DNA of 64,000 bases from Malus domestica (GCF_042453785.1 NC_091673.1:17889501-17953500), one strand, 5' to 3'. Shown: positions 1 through 12,508, counted from the first letter of the stretch. Numbers and translations: made by a program. Notes: generated from the sequence alone by a model not told the origin.

Positions 1-2010
1 AGGACAATTGTTTTGATTCAATATTTGCAGACACCATTTCGAGCAAAGGAGGTATAATCCCTTCCTCACCAAGGAGCTTCAAATTTGAGTCTACCAATTC
101 CATTTTAACTAGTGTTCTCACCATTGATAACCTTGAAGTTTCCGGCCCTGGAAATTAGAATGATAAATGCATCAGTAATCCATCGTTAAATGAAAAAAAA
201 GGCAATTCAGAAAAAACAGATTTATTACATCCAAATCTTTTCATTTTTTTATGTGATTGAAGGAATAGAATATAAAGAAGATGTTATATAGGTCCTAGGA
301 GATGAATCATCTTACCTTGAACTATGCGATCAACAAGTGGCTTATACCAGCCAGATTTAGCTGCACAAGAAATGTTTTCCTCATCTATGTCGAAAAGATT
401 GAGCAAGATTTTCTCTGCAATCTCAGCTGACTCCCTCACAGTTCCCTTTAAAAGGGTGTAAACAAGGAAAAGAATTGTACTGCATTGTTTAGAGAGTTTC
501 CTGCATGCACACGCATTCCAACCAGTTGTGTCCTGCAACAATTCATATAGCAACTCAATTGCAGCCGTTGAGATGCTTGAGTCGCGGCCTAAGCAGGGAA
601 TGATGTGATCCCACCCCTGGGAGTCAACCACTTTCTCCTAAACGAATTGATCGAAAAAGATTTAGAATTCATAACTTTGTCCAACTCTGAAATAATAGAT
701 TGTAGTATTCTTTTTTATTTTCAGCTTTCACTTTCTTTTAGTTGTTTTCCATACATACAAGGAGTATCAAAGATGCTTACCTTGTTTCTTGCATGCCCTT
801 GGACAATATCCTTTAAGGTGATCAAAATCTTCCTCTTCACTTCTCTGTTGTGAGAATTTCCAAGGATGGAGATTATAATATCGGTGAGTCCTTCAATGGC
901 GATCCAGTCCTTGTTAATAGAGTTCTCTGTCATAAGATCTTGCATTTGGCTTAAGGCCTCTAACATTGACGTCTCAACGCCTGATAACAACTTTGCCTTG
1001 GCAGATCGGATCTTGAGACAATAATTTAGCTCTCTCCACTCTTCTATTGATTGTCTCAGTGGGATGTTACACCTCCACGAAGTATCTTGAAGAACCTCAA
1101 GAGTTTCGGGGTCAGTTCTCTCGCCACTTTCAAACCAAGCTATGATAGCGGCTCTCTCACATGTAGTACCAGTGCAAAGACTGACTGGTTCAGCCATCAC
1201 AGTTTTTCTAATACAGCATTTAAAAGGCTTAAGTGGTGGAATATATTCTTCACTCGGATCATACCTCTCTATGGCCTGCACCCGTTGCTTGTATTGCTTC
1301 TTGACTTCTTCATAATCCCTCGCAGCATCAGCTCGAGAGAGCAACTCAATAATCTGACCTAAGAAGAAAACTTCAGCTCTTTCTTTCCTGTTGGCAGCTT
1401 CTTCTTTCTCCTTTCGGAAATCTGCAAGCTCCTTGCTTATCTCCGAGGGCTCTAAAGGCACCCCAACTGCCATTGCTATTTCTGCAAGCATGTCGTTTGC
1501 AAAACCTGGGCCAAGGGTCTGATCATCAAGACCTTGTTTTAGCTTGTCGAAAACTTGGAGCTGAGACTGTGAAGCCTCGATTTCCACTCTTTGCATCTCA
1601 TTCTGTAACCTATTCACCTGATCAGATATCCCCATTAAGACGTCGTTGTTTGCAAGGGAGAGAGCAGCCAAAGACCTTCCAATATCCCTGGTAACGTCTT
1701 GTACCTCCTTGACAATGTGCCTGCACTTGACAAGCAAGTAGAAACGTGCTCGGTTTTTGTACTTGTCAACCAGATTATTAGCCCTTTTAACATCTGTTTC
1801 GAGGGACTCCAAAGCAACCCTTGCAGCTTGTGAATCATTCAATTCTTGACGCTGTAGTTCTTTCAAAACCAATCCAATGTCAAGCAAATGGTTCGAAAGG
1901 ACCTTGAAACTCTCCTTTTCGAGAACATCTTTCGCAGCGTTGGCTGTTTTAATGACCTGGTTCGTTAGCACAGCCAAGATGGTACCAATAGGTATAAGTT
2001 CCAATGCCAT
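1..2010 (-). CDS. U-box E3 ubiquitin ligase with ARM repeats, PUB43/44-like (3' part outside window)
   Basis: Probable E3 ubiquitin ligase that recruits an E2 through its U-box and binds substrate through C-terminal armadillo repeats. Three exons are visible: 781-2010, 316-637 and 1-147 (continues past the left edge). Donors read GTAAGC after 781 and GTAAGA after 316; acceptors are TTTAG and TTTCCAG, and reading phase is kept across both junctions. Exon 1 encodes 410 residues: a helical N-terminal region (about 1-250), then a U-box at about 257-330 with the PFKCCIRKTVM...EPVSL start and the WRCNIPLRQSIEEW end. Exons 2-3 encode leucine-rich ARM-type helices (IELLYELLQDTTGW, VRTLVKMELVDSN). Family members SAUL1/PUB44 and PUB43 act in senescence and immunity at the plasma membrane. 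The start is the first methionine (MALELIPIG). Function is inferred from family; the choice between PUB43 and PUB44 is open. Confidence 0.88.
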
Positions 2011-3058
2011 CGTTATACTCTACGCCAAACCCTTTATTCGAACAGAAACACGATCGCTTATAAGATGAAGGCTACAACTACCGAAGCATACTTGTCCTGC
2101 ACACGAAAAACACACAAAAATACCAAGAAATTGTACCAATCAACGTTCTAGTTGGTCAAGGATAAATTACTTTTTACAACAACAAAATAAACTGCAATCC
2201 AAATTGCAATGAACAAGTCACACCCTTTCACACGGAAACCTTTGAATTCTGAAATTCTGCTAATCGAAAAAAATTTACAAGTTTAATAGTTCAATCACAA
2301 TCAAAGTGCCTGGTTAAAAAGCTGAGAAAATCAGAAAGAAATATCTCAGCTTTAGTTTTGGTCACTAATCCGTTGCCCGGAACATGTAAACGGAAGGAAA
2401 GTGGACAATCCAACTGGGCCAGAAGATGAACATTGCAACACTTGCAAACGAAATACTTTCAGTTTCAAACTGGTAAACGAAACAGTTATCAAACGGGCTG
2501 TTGAGAGAGCGTCCCAGGTCGGGGTAACGAGAGAACTTGCACGTACTTATAACTAATTCGGATAGAAATAAGCAGGAAAAATAAGCACAAGTATATTAAA
2601 ACATGAGAAACCCAGAAAAAAGCAATGAAAATTAGGTACCTGCCACAAGAGAAGTGCATCATCATATTTACAATTGGAAAAGTTGGTGTTAACGCGATCA
2701 AAGATTTGCTCCGGTTGGAAAATAGCACTCGCTAATTTGCTATTAGCCTACTGCTATCGCTGCAGGGAGGAAGACTTAAGCAAGTCAAGGCTTCTTTCTG
2801 TGGCTGTCACTCACCATTTATTAAATATTGGTTATTAATTTTAAATTACTTAATTCACACGCGGCGTGGAAAATTCAGAGTTTCTTTGTGTTTTCGACTT
2901 GTAAACCACGCTTCACCTGACTGAATATTTTTATGGAATTTCACGAAAGATCAGGAAATTTCCACGTACTTGAGGAAGGTTGCTGAAAATGTCCTTGTTG
3001 ATTTTATGCCATTGTAATCACAGATGTGATGCGATGCGATATAAAGGTGTGACAATAA
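2011..3058. other. 5' flank of the U-box gene, no further gene seen
   Basis: This stretch probably holds the 5' UTR and promoter of the minus-strand U-box gene. A possible 5' UTR donor (CAG followed by GTACCT on the minus strand) lies near 2640. No coding region with recognisable protein sequence was found on either strand. Confidence 0.4.
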
Positions 3059-3277
3059 TGGGCAAGGACTGTCTGCTCTCCACTTCCGGTGCTCTATCCG
3101 TGCCCTCCTATTTTGTGTAGTCACGGTTAAGATACGTCAATATTTTATATTTTTTTTTAGATATAATAAGACAAAAATGAATAGTAATATAAAATATTGA
3201 CGTGGCTTAACCGTGATCACACAAACAGGAGGGCACGGTGAGGGCACCGAAAGTGGAAGGTAGACAATCCTTGTCCA
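3059..3277. mobile_element. Foldback MITE, long imperfect terminal inverted repeats
   Basis: About 90 bases at the left end (from TGGGCAAGGAC) match the reverse complement of the right end (TGGACAAGGAT) with scattered mismatches. Shared blocks include CACTTYCGGTGC, CCGTGCCCTCCT and TCACGGTTAA. Only about 40 AT-rich bases separate the arms, so the whole 219-bp unit could fold into one hairpin. The flanks ACAATAA and CCAATAA may be an imperfect target duplication. There is no coding capacity. Confidence 0.8.
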
Positions 3278-4258
3278 CCAATAATACATGCAACTTACGT
3301 ATATAACAAAAAAAAGGCCAAAAGAAAAACTAATGAAAAGAGTTTAAAAATATTAAGTTTTAACGATAATGACAAAATAAATGATAAAAGTGAATAGTAA
3401 ATATTTGACTTTTTAGTGTAAAAATATAATTTTTCGTTAAAATGAACAGTACCGTCGGTGTTTCCTTAAAACTCTCAAAGACAAAAGGTAAGAGCTTATA
3501 TCTGAATTAGTTAAGAAAATTCACTTGTATATTCGAAATATTGAGTTTAAGTTCTTCCTTTTTCAATATCGTTTGCATAAAAAAATAAAATAAAAACTGA
3601 TGTAGGAGTCCGACCATACATGTTTCGCACACAACGAAAAATTTCTTCTCTCTTTTGAATTTTTGTTATAGCATCCATAACGGCCTCTGGTTTCCGGTTT
3701 AGCCTTTCAGATGGCCACCCGGTTAATTAGAAACCCAGAGGAATTAGCTTATCAACTCCCTCAACTCCAAGGATCGGCTCCCACTGTCCCAATTTACAGG
3801 CCGGAGAAGGGTTTTCCCGGCGATTAATCCCAATGGATCAGAGCAGTAAAGCACGGAATCAACACAACAGTAAAGGAGACAAGTTCAACCATCTGAAACT
3901 ACATTCAAGCTCAACCTAAGCACAGTGAGTGGTACATGGGCATGGTGATACTTGGTCGATAACATCGCCAATAAACGAAATCAAATCATTGAAAGCAACA
4001 AGTAGTGGTTCCATTCCATTCATGCTCTTACGGTATTACATCACTTCCCCAGTCACAAAGCTCATTCAAGTTTCATATTTTACAAACCGAAACGGAGGAG
4101 GCCACACCCCATTACCAACATTACAAGTTCATTTCTCTACAAATCCACTTACTAACCACTCTGCCTCGCCATTTATTTAAACCCAAATCCAAATGCAAAT
4201 ATAGCATTTCTCTACAGCAGCAAGGCACTTGCAAGTTACAACAGAGGCAGCACAAGCC
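3278..4258. other. Intergenic and 3' flank of PET100-like gene
   Basis: AT-rich to about 3600, then a more even composition. The right part is probably the 3' UTR of the minus-strand PET100-like gene. A 38-codon plus-strand ORF (3711-3827, starts MATRLIRNPEELAYQL) directly follows a TTTCAG that could be a splice acceptor. I do not recognise it and do not call it a gene. Confidence 0.3.
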
Positions 4259-4820
4259 TCAACGCCCAGCCTTGTTCCGAGCTAGCTCTCGTGCCATCTC
4301 CCTCATTTCCTCCGGTGATGGAGGTCTCGGTGCCTCTGGTGGATATACTACATACGAATGCTGCACCCCATAACAACACAATTAAAGCCATACATCGATC
4401 GCCTCTAAAACATGGTTAAATTAATAAACCCACATGAAATTTCACCAAGCCTCTCGCTATATAATAAGTTCTAACTTAATCATTGTGAAATTTCAGATTT
4501 ACTATCACCTCAACTTTGAATCCTTCAATTTAATCACACTACAACGTTATAATCCAATAAACCCAATTCAGATTTCAACCAGATTCTTTCAGTATCTAAA
4601 AATTTCTTCCAGTTTATATATCCAAAAAACATTAATAAAACACCAGTGAAATATATATGTATGGGGAGGGAGAGAGAGAGAGAGAGATTACATTGCCCAT
4701 GAATCTCTGGAGATTCTTGGAGTTATTGGCGACGGTGTACATAAGAACGATGGGGATGGAGACGTACAGGCCAAATTTACCGATCTCCAGAATTCCCTTC
4801 GCGGTTCCCACATTCGACAT
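4259..4820 (-). CDS. Small PET100-like mitochondrial protein
   Basis: Two-exon gene of 76 residues: exon 1 is 4692-4820 (43 codons, phase 0) and exon 2 is 4259-4360 (33 codons plus stop). The donor GTAATC follows MGN and the acceptor is GGTGCAG. The protein has a short N-terminus (MSNVGTAKGILEIGKFG), one membrane segment (about 18-32, LYVSIPIVLMYTVAN), and a proline- and charge-rich tail containing SYVVYPPEAPRPPSPEE and ending ELARNKAGR. This layout resembles PET100-type complex IV assembly factors and the small Arabidopsis protein I recall as At4g14615. PET100 proteins sit in the mitochondrial inner membrane and help assemble cytochrome c oxidase. The gene structure is well supported; the PET100 assignment is moderate. 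Confidence 0.7.
4669..4686. repeat. GA microsatellite in the PET100-like intron
   Basis: A pure run of GA dinucleotides adjoins the exon 1 donor of the PET100-like gene, giving a CT-rich intron start on the coding strand. A second GA run lies just upstream of the start codon at 4887-4902. Confidence 0.8.
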
Positions 4821-5239
4821 CTTCCCTGTTGGCTCAGGTCTGAAGGTTCAGCTCACAAACCCTAGAAAATGATCGACCTTCGCAGAGAGAGAGAGAGAGA
4901 GGTTCAGGGGGTGCACGTGTGCGGATGAGGAATTGGATACGTGGACTCTAGTGTTTCTTGGTGCCCGACTGAGTGTCGGTGATGTTGGGCCGGGCGGCGG
5001 GTTTTTGTCAGAAAATTATTAATGGGCTGCTCCAATGTTTCATTTTTTTTTTTTATAGCTTCATTTGTCCAAATTTAAACTACCTTGTTAAACAATTGTT
5101 GTATTTTAACTTAAGTGCGTTACTTTCTACACGAAATAACAAGTGAGAGGCATGTGTTTGATGCTTTTGTAACTCCACACGCCAATTTATCCTCGTATGC
5201 TTTAGGCGCACCGAAGAGAATTAAGATACTAACTCATTG

Positions 5240-7090
5240 AATATTTATTTATTAAACAAGACTGAGCTAAGCTAGTTCTAAAGCCAAAAGACCATGGCGC
5301 AAGGAGAAACAAACAAGGGGAAAGTTTCTTTGATTAGTTAGTTGTTTTTGTCTATTTTTTTTTTCTTTATTCTTTCTTTATGTGTTCCTTTTTCCACACC
5401 TTGAGGACAATGTATGATTTAAGTTTGGGGGAGGATTTTGGTTTCTGTTTCTGTGTTCTGTTTTTGTTTAGTGTTCATGCTGTCTTTGTTGCGTAAAACT
5501 GTATTAACTGAGAAGGAATTTGAACATTCTGTCCGCGCTGTCTTTTTCAATTTTTTTTCTTCTTTCCAGCCATATAAAGACCATAAAAATCGGATTTTTC
5601 ATTCAAAAGTTATGATTACATCTTTGTCTAAAGGTCAAGCTGCCTGTGGGTTATCATATTTGCACCGTGCCGTTTGCAACCTCTGTTGGCATTTGTTCTT
5701 TTCTTTTGTTTATTTGTTCTTTGTTTTGCTCTTCTATTCAAGTCTTAATGTCATTAAAAATATATATATATATATATATATAATTGAAAAATGTCAAAAA
5801 TCCAAAAAGATTTTATTTTTCTTGAGTCGTTTAGTTAGACCTTCCATAAGTCAATGATAATAATTCGCTTTCTTCTAGGTCAACAAACTTATTTGAATTT
5901 GTTCTTCTTTTGTGAAAATTCAATTGTTTTAAATGGTTAATCCGATTCTTACATGATCATTCTCAAGTTTATTTTATACCAATAACCAATGTCAGTATGA
6001 TTATCTCTTACTTAGAGAATTATATGTGGATTTAAAGTGAAAACTTATTGAACCCTTGTGAGATTTTGAGCCTCTTGCATATTCTTTCTTGTGAGTTTCA
6101 TGATAGCATTATCATCCACTAGAACTTGCTTCAATATCTCTCGAGGCGAAATCCTAAGTCATGCAACATTAGAGAGATGATAAAGGCCATGTTTGGATCG
6201 TTTGAGCCTTTCTAACCAACCTTTTATGTTTCATTTTCCCTAGTTACCCTTTTGAAGCCAAACACTTAGCCTTTTCTTTCATCACCCACATTCATCCCTA
6301 CACATTTAACCTATTTTAGCCATACCCTATAACTTAAGGGATACCAAGTGGACATCAAGGAAGATAAAGGTTGGGTTCTACAATAAGAAGTGGCGTGTAC
6401 CGAGGTACCATGTCTAGTATTATTTTTTTATTCTTCTGTGAAAAAAAATAATAATAAAAAAAAATAAAGAAAAAAAAATTAGAAAAGAAGAGTTCGAAAT
6501 TGTTCCATCTTTGTGACATGAGTCCTGGACGCTAATAATAGAAGATTCAAGTTTCAAAAGAGGGCCGACCGAATTACATTATGAAGATATCTTGGTATTT
6601 CTTAAGTTTTAATTTTTTTCCCTATCCTTTCTTTGATAGCCCATACCCTAGCCTAATGTTACAACCTTTATAAAGACCTTTGATCTTTGGTGTTGCATTG
6701 ATTTACATTAGTGGAGAGTTGATATGAAGAGCAAGCTTATGGGGTTTTATATTGCTTATCATGATTGAGTGAAACACTTTGCCCTTTAATGTGTGATTTT
6801 TGTGTGAGTGATATTCATGGTAGAGGATTTGAAGTGGAAGCTTTGGTTTGCATATACCTATCCGGGTTGAGTAAGTTGTATTGATATTGGTTATGTCACT
6901 CATTACGCTTGAGAATGTTGTTTAAGGTTTGGTTAATTTTATTTTGAAAAATGTTTAATTCTCTTAAGTTTGGTGACCGTCTCTAGATTGCTTTGAGGCT
7001 AATTTATGGAAGGTCTATTGTTTCATTGTTGTTGTTTTTTATTACTCTGTTTTGCTTGAGGACAAACAAAAAGCTAAGTTTGGGGGTATT
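5240..7090 (+). mobile_element. Degenerate internal region of a Ty3/Gypsy-type retrotransposon
   Basis: AT-rich sequence without long ORFs. It ends in a polypurine-like tract (AAGTTTGGGGGTATT at 7076-7090) directly before the LTR at 7091, and an earlier GAGGACAA...AAGTTTGGGGGA block lies at about 5403-5433. Such GAGGACAA/TTTGGGGG stretches are typical of the 3' untranslated part of plant Athila/Tat-type Gypsy elements. A possible tail of the pol reading frame (KPKDHGARRNKQGESFFD, stop near 5337) precedes it. No 5' LTR is present in the window, so the element is truncated; its left limit is a guess. Confidence 0.55.
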
Positions 7091-8542
7091 TGATGAGTAG
7101 ATTTTATATTATATATTTTACCCTAATCTTAGTATATTTTGGTTAATATATTGGAAGAATTTTGATATTTTGAATTGTATTTTCAATATAGGACTTTCGA
7201 ATTCCTCTGGAGCAAAACAGGACCAAATGGACGAATTTTGGAGTAATTCCAGTTGGAGGATGTTCGTGAGTCACTTAGCTTGATCATATCAAAATTTGGG
7301 ATTTTTCCACCAAGCGGTTATTTTCTGGCGATAAAATAAAGGAGCGATGCCCAGTGTTGGAAAATGACGTTTTTTGGCTTAAATTGCGTTTTTGGAGCCC
7401 AAGATGACATCGGATGGGTTCGTGGCCTTCTGAAGAAGTGTTCAGAATATTCCAAACATTAAATCCAGCTATATTGGGCTAGTTTTGGAGTAGCTTATGG
7501 GTCCAAAACATGGCTGTTCATATTTTAGGCGAATTTTACCATTTAATTTAGGGTTATGTTTCCTATTTTATTGGTTTTTTGATTAATTTTAGTTTTCCTA
7601 GGGTTTGTGTGGGGGGCTTAGCAGATATATTGCTTGGCCGTCTACAATATTTCTCTACGTTTCTTTTATGCAATTTTGGAGACAGAGAGAATTGTTAGGG
7701 TTTTGGAGACTTTTGCTTTCAATCCTTTTCTTGAATATATTTTCTATGATTTCAATTATGAATATGCGGAACTAATTTCTTTTGCTAGGGTGAAGTCTTG
7801 AGCCTTAGCATGAATATGTGATTTTTATTTAATTGCTTATTATTGATTGTATGCATACTTTGAATTGTTAATCACCGGGATAAAAACTATCTAATTGTCT
7901 TAATGCCTGATCACCATTAGGATCTTTAGAAAGTAATTTGATGCAATTTTGGTTGGAAGGTTCCCTGAAATTGACGCTAGCTTCTTGTGATTAATAATTG
8001 TAATTTCACTTAGGATGAATATCACGTCTTAAGGATTGCATGGATTTTCAAAAGATTTTCATAAAGCATAATGAATCTTTCATGTTCAGATTTGATCCGA
8101 ACGTCCGGACGGGTTGCATGTTAGATATAGGTTCTATGTTGGAGGTTCCAAGTAGAATATGAATTAGGAAAATCTAACCTTCAAAGTGGCATGTATAGTT
8201 CATAAGTAATTGGTAAAAATTCATAGGATTGCTAGGTGATGGTGGAACCCTAGTGCTTTCTTAATTTTATTCTCCCAAAACTGTTTTCTTCTCTCTAGCC
8301 CTAATATTGCAGATTATTTATTTTAATTCATTAATTTCGTTTTTATTTTAATTAGGTTATAAAATCAATCACCTAAACTTCTATTTTACAATAATTAAAT
8401 GGAATCTTATTAGTTTCGAATTATTTAATAGTCCCTGTGGAGACGACCTTGCGAGATCCGTTTATACTACAATAACCTTGTGATTCTTGCAAGTAAAATA
8501 GGAAATTTAAGCCCGTTCACATGAGTAGTAAAAATCCTATCA
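7091..8542 (+). mobile_element. 3' LTR of Gypsy-type element
   Basis: The sequence begins TGATGAGTAG after the polypurine tract and ends AAATCCTATCA, giving TG...CA ends over about 1,450 bp. Near its 3' end it carries GTCCCTGTGGAGACGACCTTG, a motif common near the ends of plant Athila/Tat LTRs. The right boundary is set only by the CA end, since no partner LTR or target duplication can be compared. Confidence 0.6.
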
Positions 8543-8706
8543 CTGCCCTACTTTGTGGAATTAATTGTACTTAGCAAGGGCTCCACCGGACCTCATTCCA
8601 GACCTTCTATTTGAGAAGGCTAATATGTAACTGTGTTGTTGTCCATTTGGACTTTTTAATGAAATCTATCAATCCTTTCTCAAAAAAAAAAAAAAAAAAA
8701 AAAAAA
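8543..8706 (+). mobile_element. Poly-A-tailed retroposed fragment, possibly a 5'-truncated LINE
   Basis: The segment ends with CTATCAATCCTTTCTC followed by a run of about 25 A (8681-8706). The preceding TTTTTAATGAAATCTATC resembles plant LINE 3' ends, but a processed transcript fragment is also possible. No target duplication was identified. Confidence 0.4.
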
Positions 8707-8904
8707 GCAAGCCTTCCCAATGATTTTCTGATTTCTTCGGAAATGCGATTGATCGTCATTTTCTTCAAATTACAAGAAGCCCAAACTATAGGGGCCTAAA
8801 TCAAAATGTTGCTCTTGTTATCTATTGATGGAGAATTCAAACTACGAATCTCTTTCGATGTTAGGAACAGTGATATCATTGTACTAATTAGAGCATCTTG
8901 CCAT

Positions 8905-9058
8905 TTAGTTTTACGGTCTAGTAATATTCCTCTTCACTAGTAAGTAAGAGGTCTTAGGTTCGATTCTCGCCAAAGATGAATTTGAATCACATTATTGCTA
9001 GTTCATTGTGAGGCTAAACCCATCCCCTCCTCCTGGTATAGATAATATCGTTTGTTTG
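8905..9058 (+). mobile_element. tRNA-derived SINE, copy 1
   Basis: Contains a B-box-like promoter (GGTTCGATTCTC, about 8957-8968) after GGTCTAGTAATATTCCT...AAGTAAGAGGTCTTA, then a tail with GAATTTGAATCACATTATTGCTAG and AATATCGTTTGT. Copies at about 16118 and 53473 share the same order of blocks, so this is a dispersed family. Confidence 0.7.
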
Positions 9059-10666
9059 TCTTGTGCAAAGTGATAAGGCAATTGCTTCATCGATTTTGCC
9101 TTATCCTTGGGAGAGCTAGTGTGTTCTTGTACCTGGTAATTTAAATCCCATGGCTGCAATGATTTTAACTTAGAAAATTATAAGCATGGGAGTCATTGTC
9201 TTAAATCCTGCGTTGCATTGTTAATAAAGTGATTAAGACTTGGATTAGGGTTGTATTAAACTAGAGAGAGATTTGCAAATCTAATGCTCTCTTTGCTGTG
9301 ATCCAAAATAAGCAAACAACTTCCAAGAATTTCATTGTTACAACTTACAATGCTTGGCCAGGGTTTAAACAATAATATATACCTATACCAATAATTTACA
9401 ACATAAATTGTTTAGGGGTTTCGGAGTGGTGAAAATTTGAAAGGAGAGACGGTACATCTGCACTAAAAGCAAAATCTTCGTGGTAAATGACAAGATAGTT
9501 TAGGTGATATTTGCACACACAATCCTTATTAGTCCATGTGATGTTTGTGCAATTTAACTTCTTTTTGTTTAATTAGCTAGATACGGACAAAGGAGACGGA
9601 AAAATAACTCATGCACATGCGTTAAATGTAAATAAAAATCAAAAGGATGACATTGGCAACTAAACTTATTGGATAATTAGAAAATTCGTATGCAGTACCA
9701 ACCATTGTTGATCTCAAGCACAAAGCATTTGGTGAAAAATATCTAATAATTAGCAACTAAACTATGTTCACTTTGTCATTAGCCACAATTTAGTTATAAA
9801 AAAAAATCTAAGCTAAACCCGTTGTTTGTGGACAAAAATGGGATTCTATTAGGTTTATAATGAATCAAATTCAATGATATAATAGCGGCGCGACAATGAT
9901 ATCAACGTGGATCCAATCAAACGAAATTAGTGGAAGGAAATGAACGGCCCATAATTGAAAGTGTCGTAAATGGCACTTTCAAAGTGAAGAATAAGGAGAC
10001 CGTGCTCATGTTTAATTAACTAAGAACAAGGTAACCACAAGTTTATGATTATTTATAGCCACACACAATTTGGTTTCGTCTTCGTCGCCCCAATAGATGC
10101 TGTTAGCTATTACTACAAGATTGTTCATTTTCTATTTCTTTTTTGTACAATGATACTAGGAAGTGGAACTCAAATTCGAAGCTTTGAGTATAATAATAAT
10201 GCTTTTAAGTAATTGAGGTACAACTTTTTTGCGAAGATTATTGAGTTTAGTTAGATTATTTTGCATTGCTTTGGAGAGAATAGCATAAATGTACCCGATG
10301 TTTCTAATAAAATGGACATTTTATAGAATAATGGTATGTTTGCCGTGTTTTTAATCAAATGAAATCGGAATTCGAATTTAGGAGGTTTTCAATTTGTTCT
10401 TCAAATTTACTTTTGTATATGTACATAAATGACTCTGTCACTACCAGCAAATAACATCCCTCTCCTCTGCTTGAGAGCCTTTCTCACCGTCTTGTGTGAG
10501 TAGTTGCAACTTCGTCAATTTTCGTTTTTTTATTTTTTATTTTGTATTTCTATGTTGCGTTTTCCTTTTCCTTTCAATCATGTTCTAGTTTTGTTCTCCA
10601 CAATTCTTTGGCAGCCCTTTTTTTGGTCAATTCCAATTCGATCTGAAGCCACTATTATAGCGATTC
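9059..10666. other. AT-rich intergenic DNA, nothing identified
   Basis: No ORF with recognisable protein sequence, no clear terminal repeats and no RNA gene were seen. The right part (about 10450-10666) is continuous with 12509 onward once the hAT-like element is removed. Confidence 0.5.
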
Positions 10667-10674
10667 GTTGCGAT

Positions 10675-12500
10675 CATGGAAGAAAATGCCGATAATATCA
10701 GCGAAATATCGCCGATATTATCGGTTTTTCGGGGGATGAATATTTTAAGTGGTATCCGAATGGTTTTCATCCAAATATCGCGATATTATCGATAATATCG
10801 ATAATATCGCGATATTTTGGAAATGTCGCGAAACTTTTTTGAACGGTGCAATCGAACTCTGAGCCGAACATCGGAGAAGAACGCCGGAGATGGTGTGCCT
10901 ATTCCCGAGCCGATTTCGTCCCAAAAACCTTGCAAAAACACGATTTTTAACATCAATTTCACATATAAACTTCAGATTTCACGCATGCAAGAGGTAATCA
11001 ACATAGGGTTTAGTCGGATCTCACCTGAAAACTTGGGTGTGCCTGGGTGTGGGTGCGATCGGGGAAGCCGAGCTTCCTCTGCGCGTCGCCGTGCTTCCCA
11101 GAGACGGAGGAGAGGGAGGGAGAGTTCAGGAGGGTGGTGGAGATGCTGCGCTAGCATCGGGGTGGACGGATTTGGGTGTGCCTGGGTGTGGGTGCGATCG
11201 GGGAAGCCGAGCTTCCTCTGCGCGTCGCCGTGCTTCCCAGAGACGGAGGAGAGGGAGGGAGAGTTCAAGAGGATGGTGGAGATGCTGCGCTGGTATCGTG
11301 GTGGATGGATTTGGGTGTGCCTGGGTGTGGGTGCGATCGGGGAAATGGAGTGAGAGAACGAGAGTTCGAGAGAGAGATAGAGTTGAGAACTCTGAGAGAG
11401 TGAGGGGTCCGAGAGGGACTCGGGAAAAGAGAGAGAGATAGGGTCAGGGTTAGTGGGCTGCCATGTGGCAGCGTGACAGAGAGTGAGAATCAAGATTGAG
11501 GGTCCAGATTAGATTAGGATAAATGACTCAATTGCACAATTTATATAATTTCAGAAAAAGAGTGAAAATATAAATTAATCTGGGGGTCTAGATTAGATTA
11601 GGATAAATGACTCAATTTCAGGGAAAAAGTGAAAATATATAATTTCAGGGAAATAGTAGAAGTTGTATTTATTGGTTAGGCATATGGAAATGCAAAAAAT
11701 TGTTTTTCTAATGATTCTAATCAATTTCAAGAAAAATAATGAATTTATAAGGGTAAGATGAGTCTATAAAAGTGATATAATGAGTCTATAAGAGTGTCGG
11801 TCAGTTAGACAATTTAGATTTTTTTAATCATTTTTGCCAATTGGCTTGTTATCGCCTTTTTTTATTATCAAATTGGATTATTATTCATTAAATTGGATTA
11901 TTATCAAATTGGATTATTCATTAAATTGGATTATTATCAAATTGGATTATTATTCATCACCATGTTTTATATTAGGATTATTTTTTTATGAAATTGGATT
12001 ATTATTCATTAAATTGGATAACTACTCTTCACAATACACTCACTCTACACATAGAGATGATGAAGATAGTGAAAATTTTGAACCTCATAGGAACTCTATG
12101 TGATACTAAATCACTTATGTATCTTACCATGCAATGTATAAAGTGTAAAATATTGTACTAATTCATTATATATAAATGATTATGGTGTGTTTAGACTTCT
12201 TTCATTAATTACTACATATTTTCTACACTCACAATGTTTGTTAGCTCGCTATATAATCAACTTGATAATGTTAAATCTATCATGCAATGCATTTCTTTCC
12301 AATTTTTTGTGATAAACTAATAGATAATTGACTAAATAAACATCCTACAAAGTTTCAATAAAAATTTCCAAGTTTTTCTTACAATTTCCGTGGTTTCCAT
12401 GTAATTTTTATCGATATCGATATTTTACTGATATTTCCATCGATATTTCCGTGTTTTCGGACTACCAATATTTCCGATATTACCGATATTTTCTTCCTTG
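10675..12500. mobile_element. hAT-like non-autonomous element, copy 1, with GC-rich cargo
   Basis: The ends are imperfect inverted repeats: CATGGAAGAAAAT at the left and the complement of ATTTTCTTCCTTG at the right. They are flanked by an exact 8-bp direct repeat GTTGCGAT (10667-10674 and 12501-12508), the hAT target size. Both subterminal regions are packed with GATATT, CGATAT and ATATCG motifs. The middle holds a GC-rich block (about 10840-11450) with a 139-bp tandem repeat, then AT-rich tandem ATTGGATTATT units (about 11865-12020). The last 480 bp nearly match the element at 18587. No transposase is encoded. The GC-rich cargo looks like captured host DNA but I cannot name its source. Confidence 0.85.
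11033..11345. repeat. 139-bp GC-rich tandem repeat inside the hAT-like element
   Basis: The unit begins TTGGGTGTGCCTGGGTGTGG and recurs at about 11172 and (partial) 11311. It creates overlapping pseudo-ORFs on both strands that are repeat artefacts, since the same peptide recurs in each unit. Confidence 0.9.
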
Positions 12501-12508
12501 GTTGCGAT

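Noticed and set aside
10817..11493. Overlapping ORFs of 75-178 codons on both strands
   Set aside because: They come from a GC-rich 139-bp tandem repeat; the same peptide recurs in each unit and no known domain is present.
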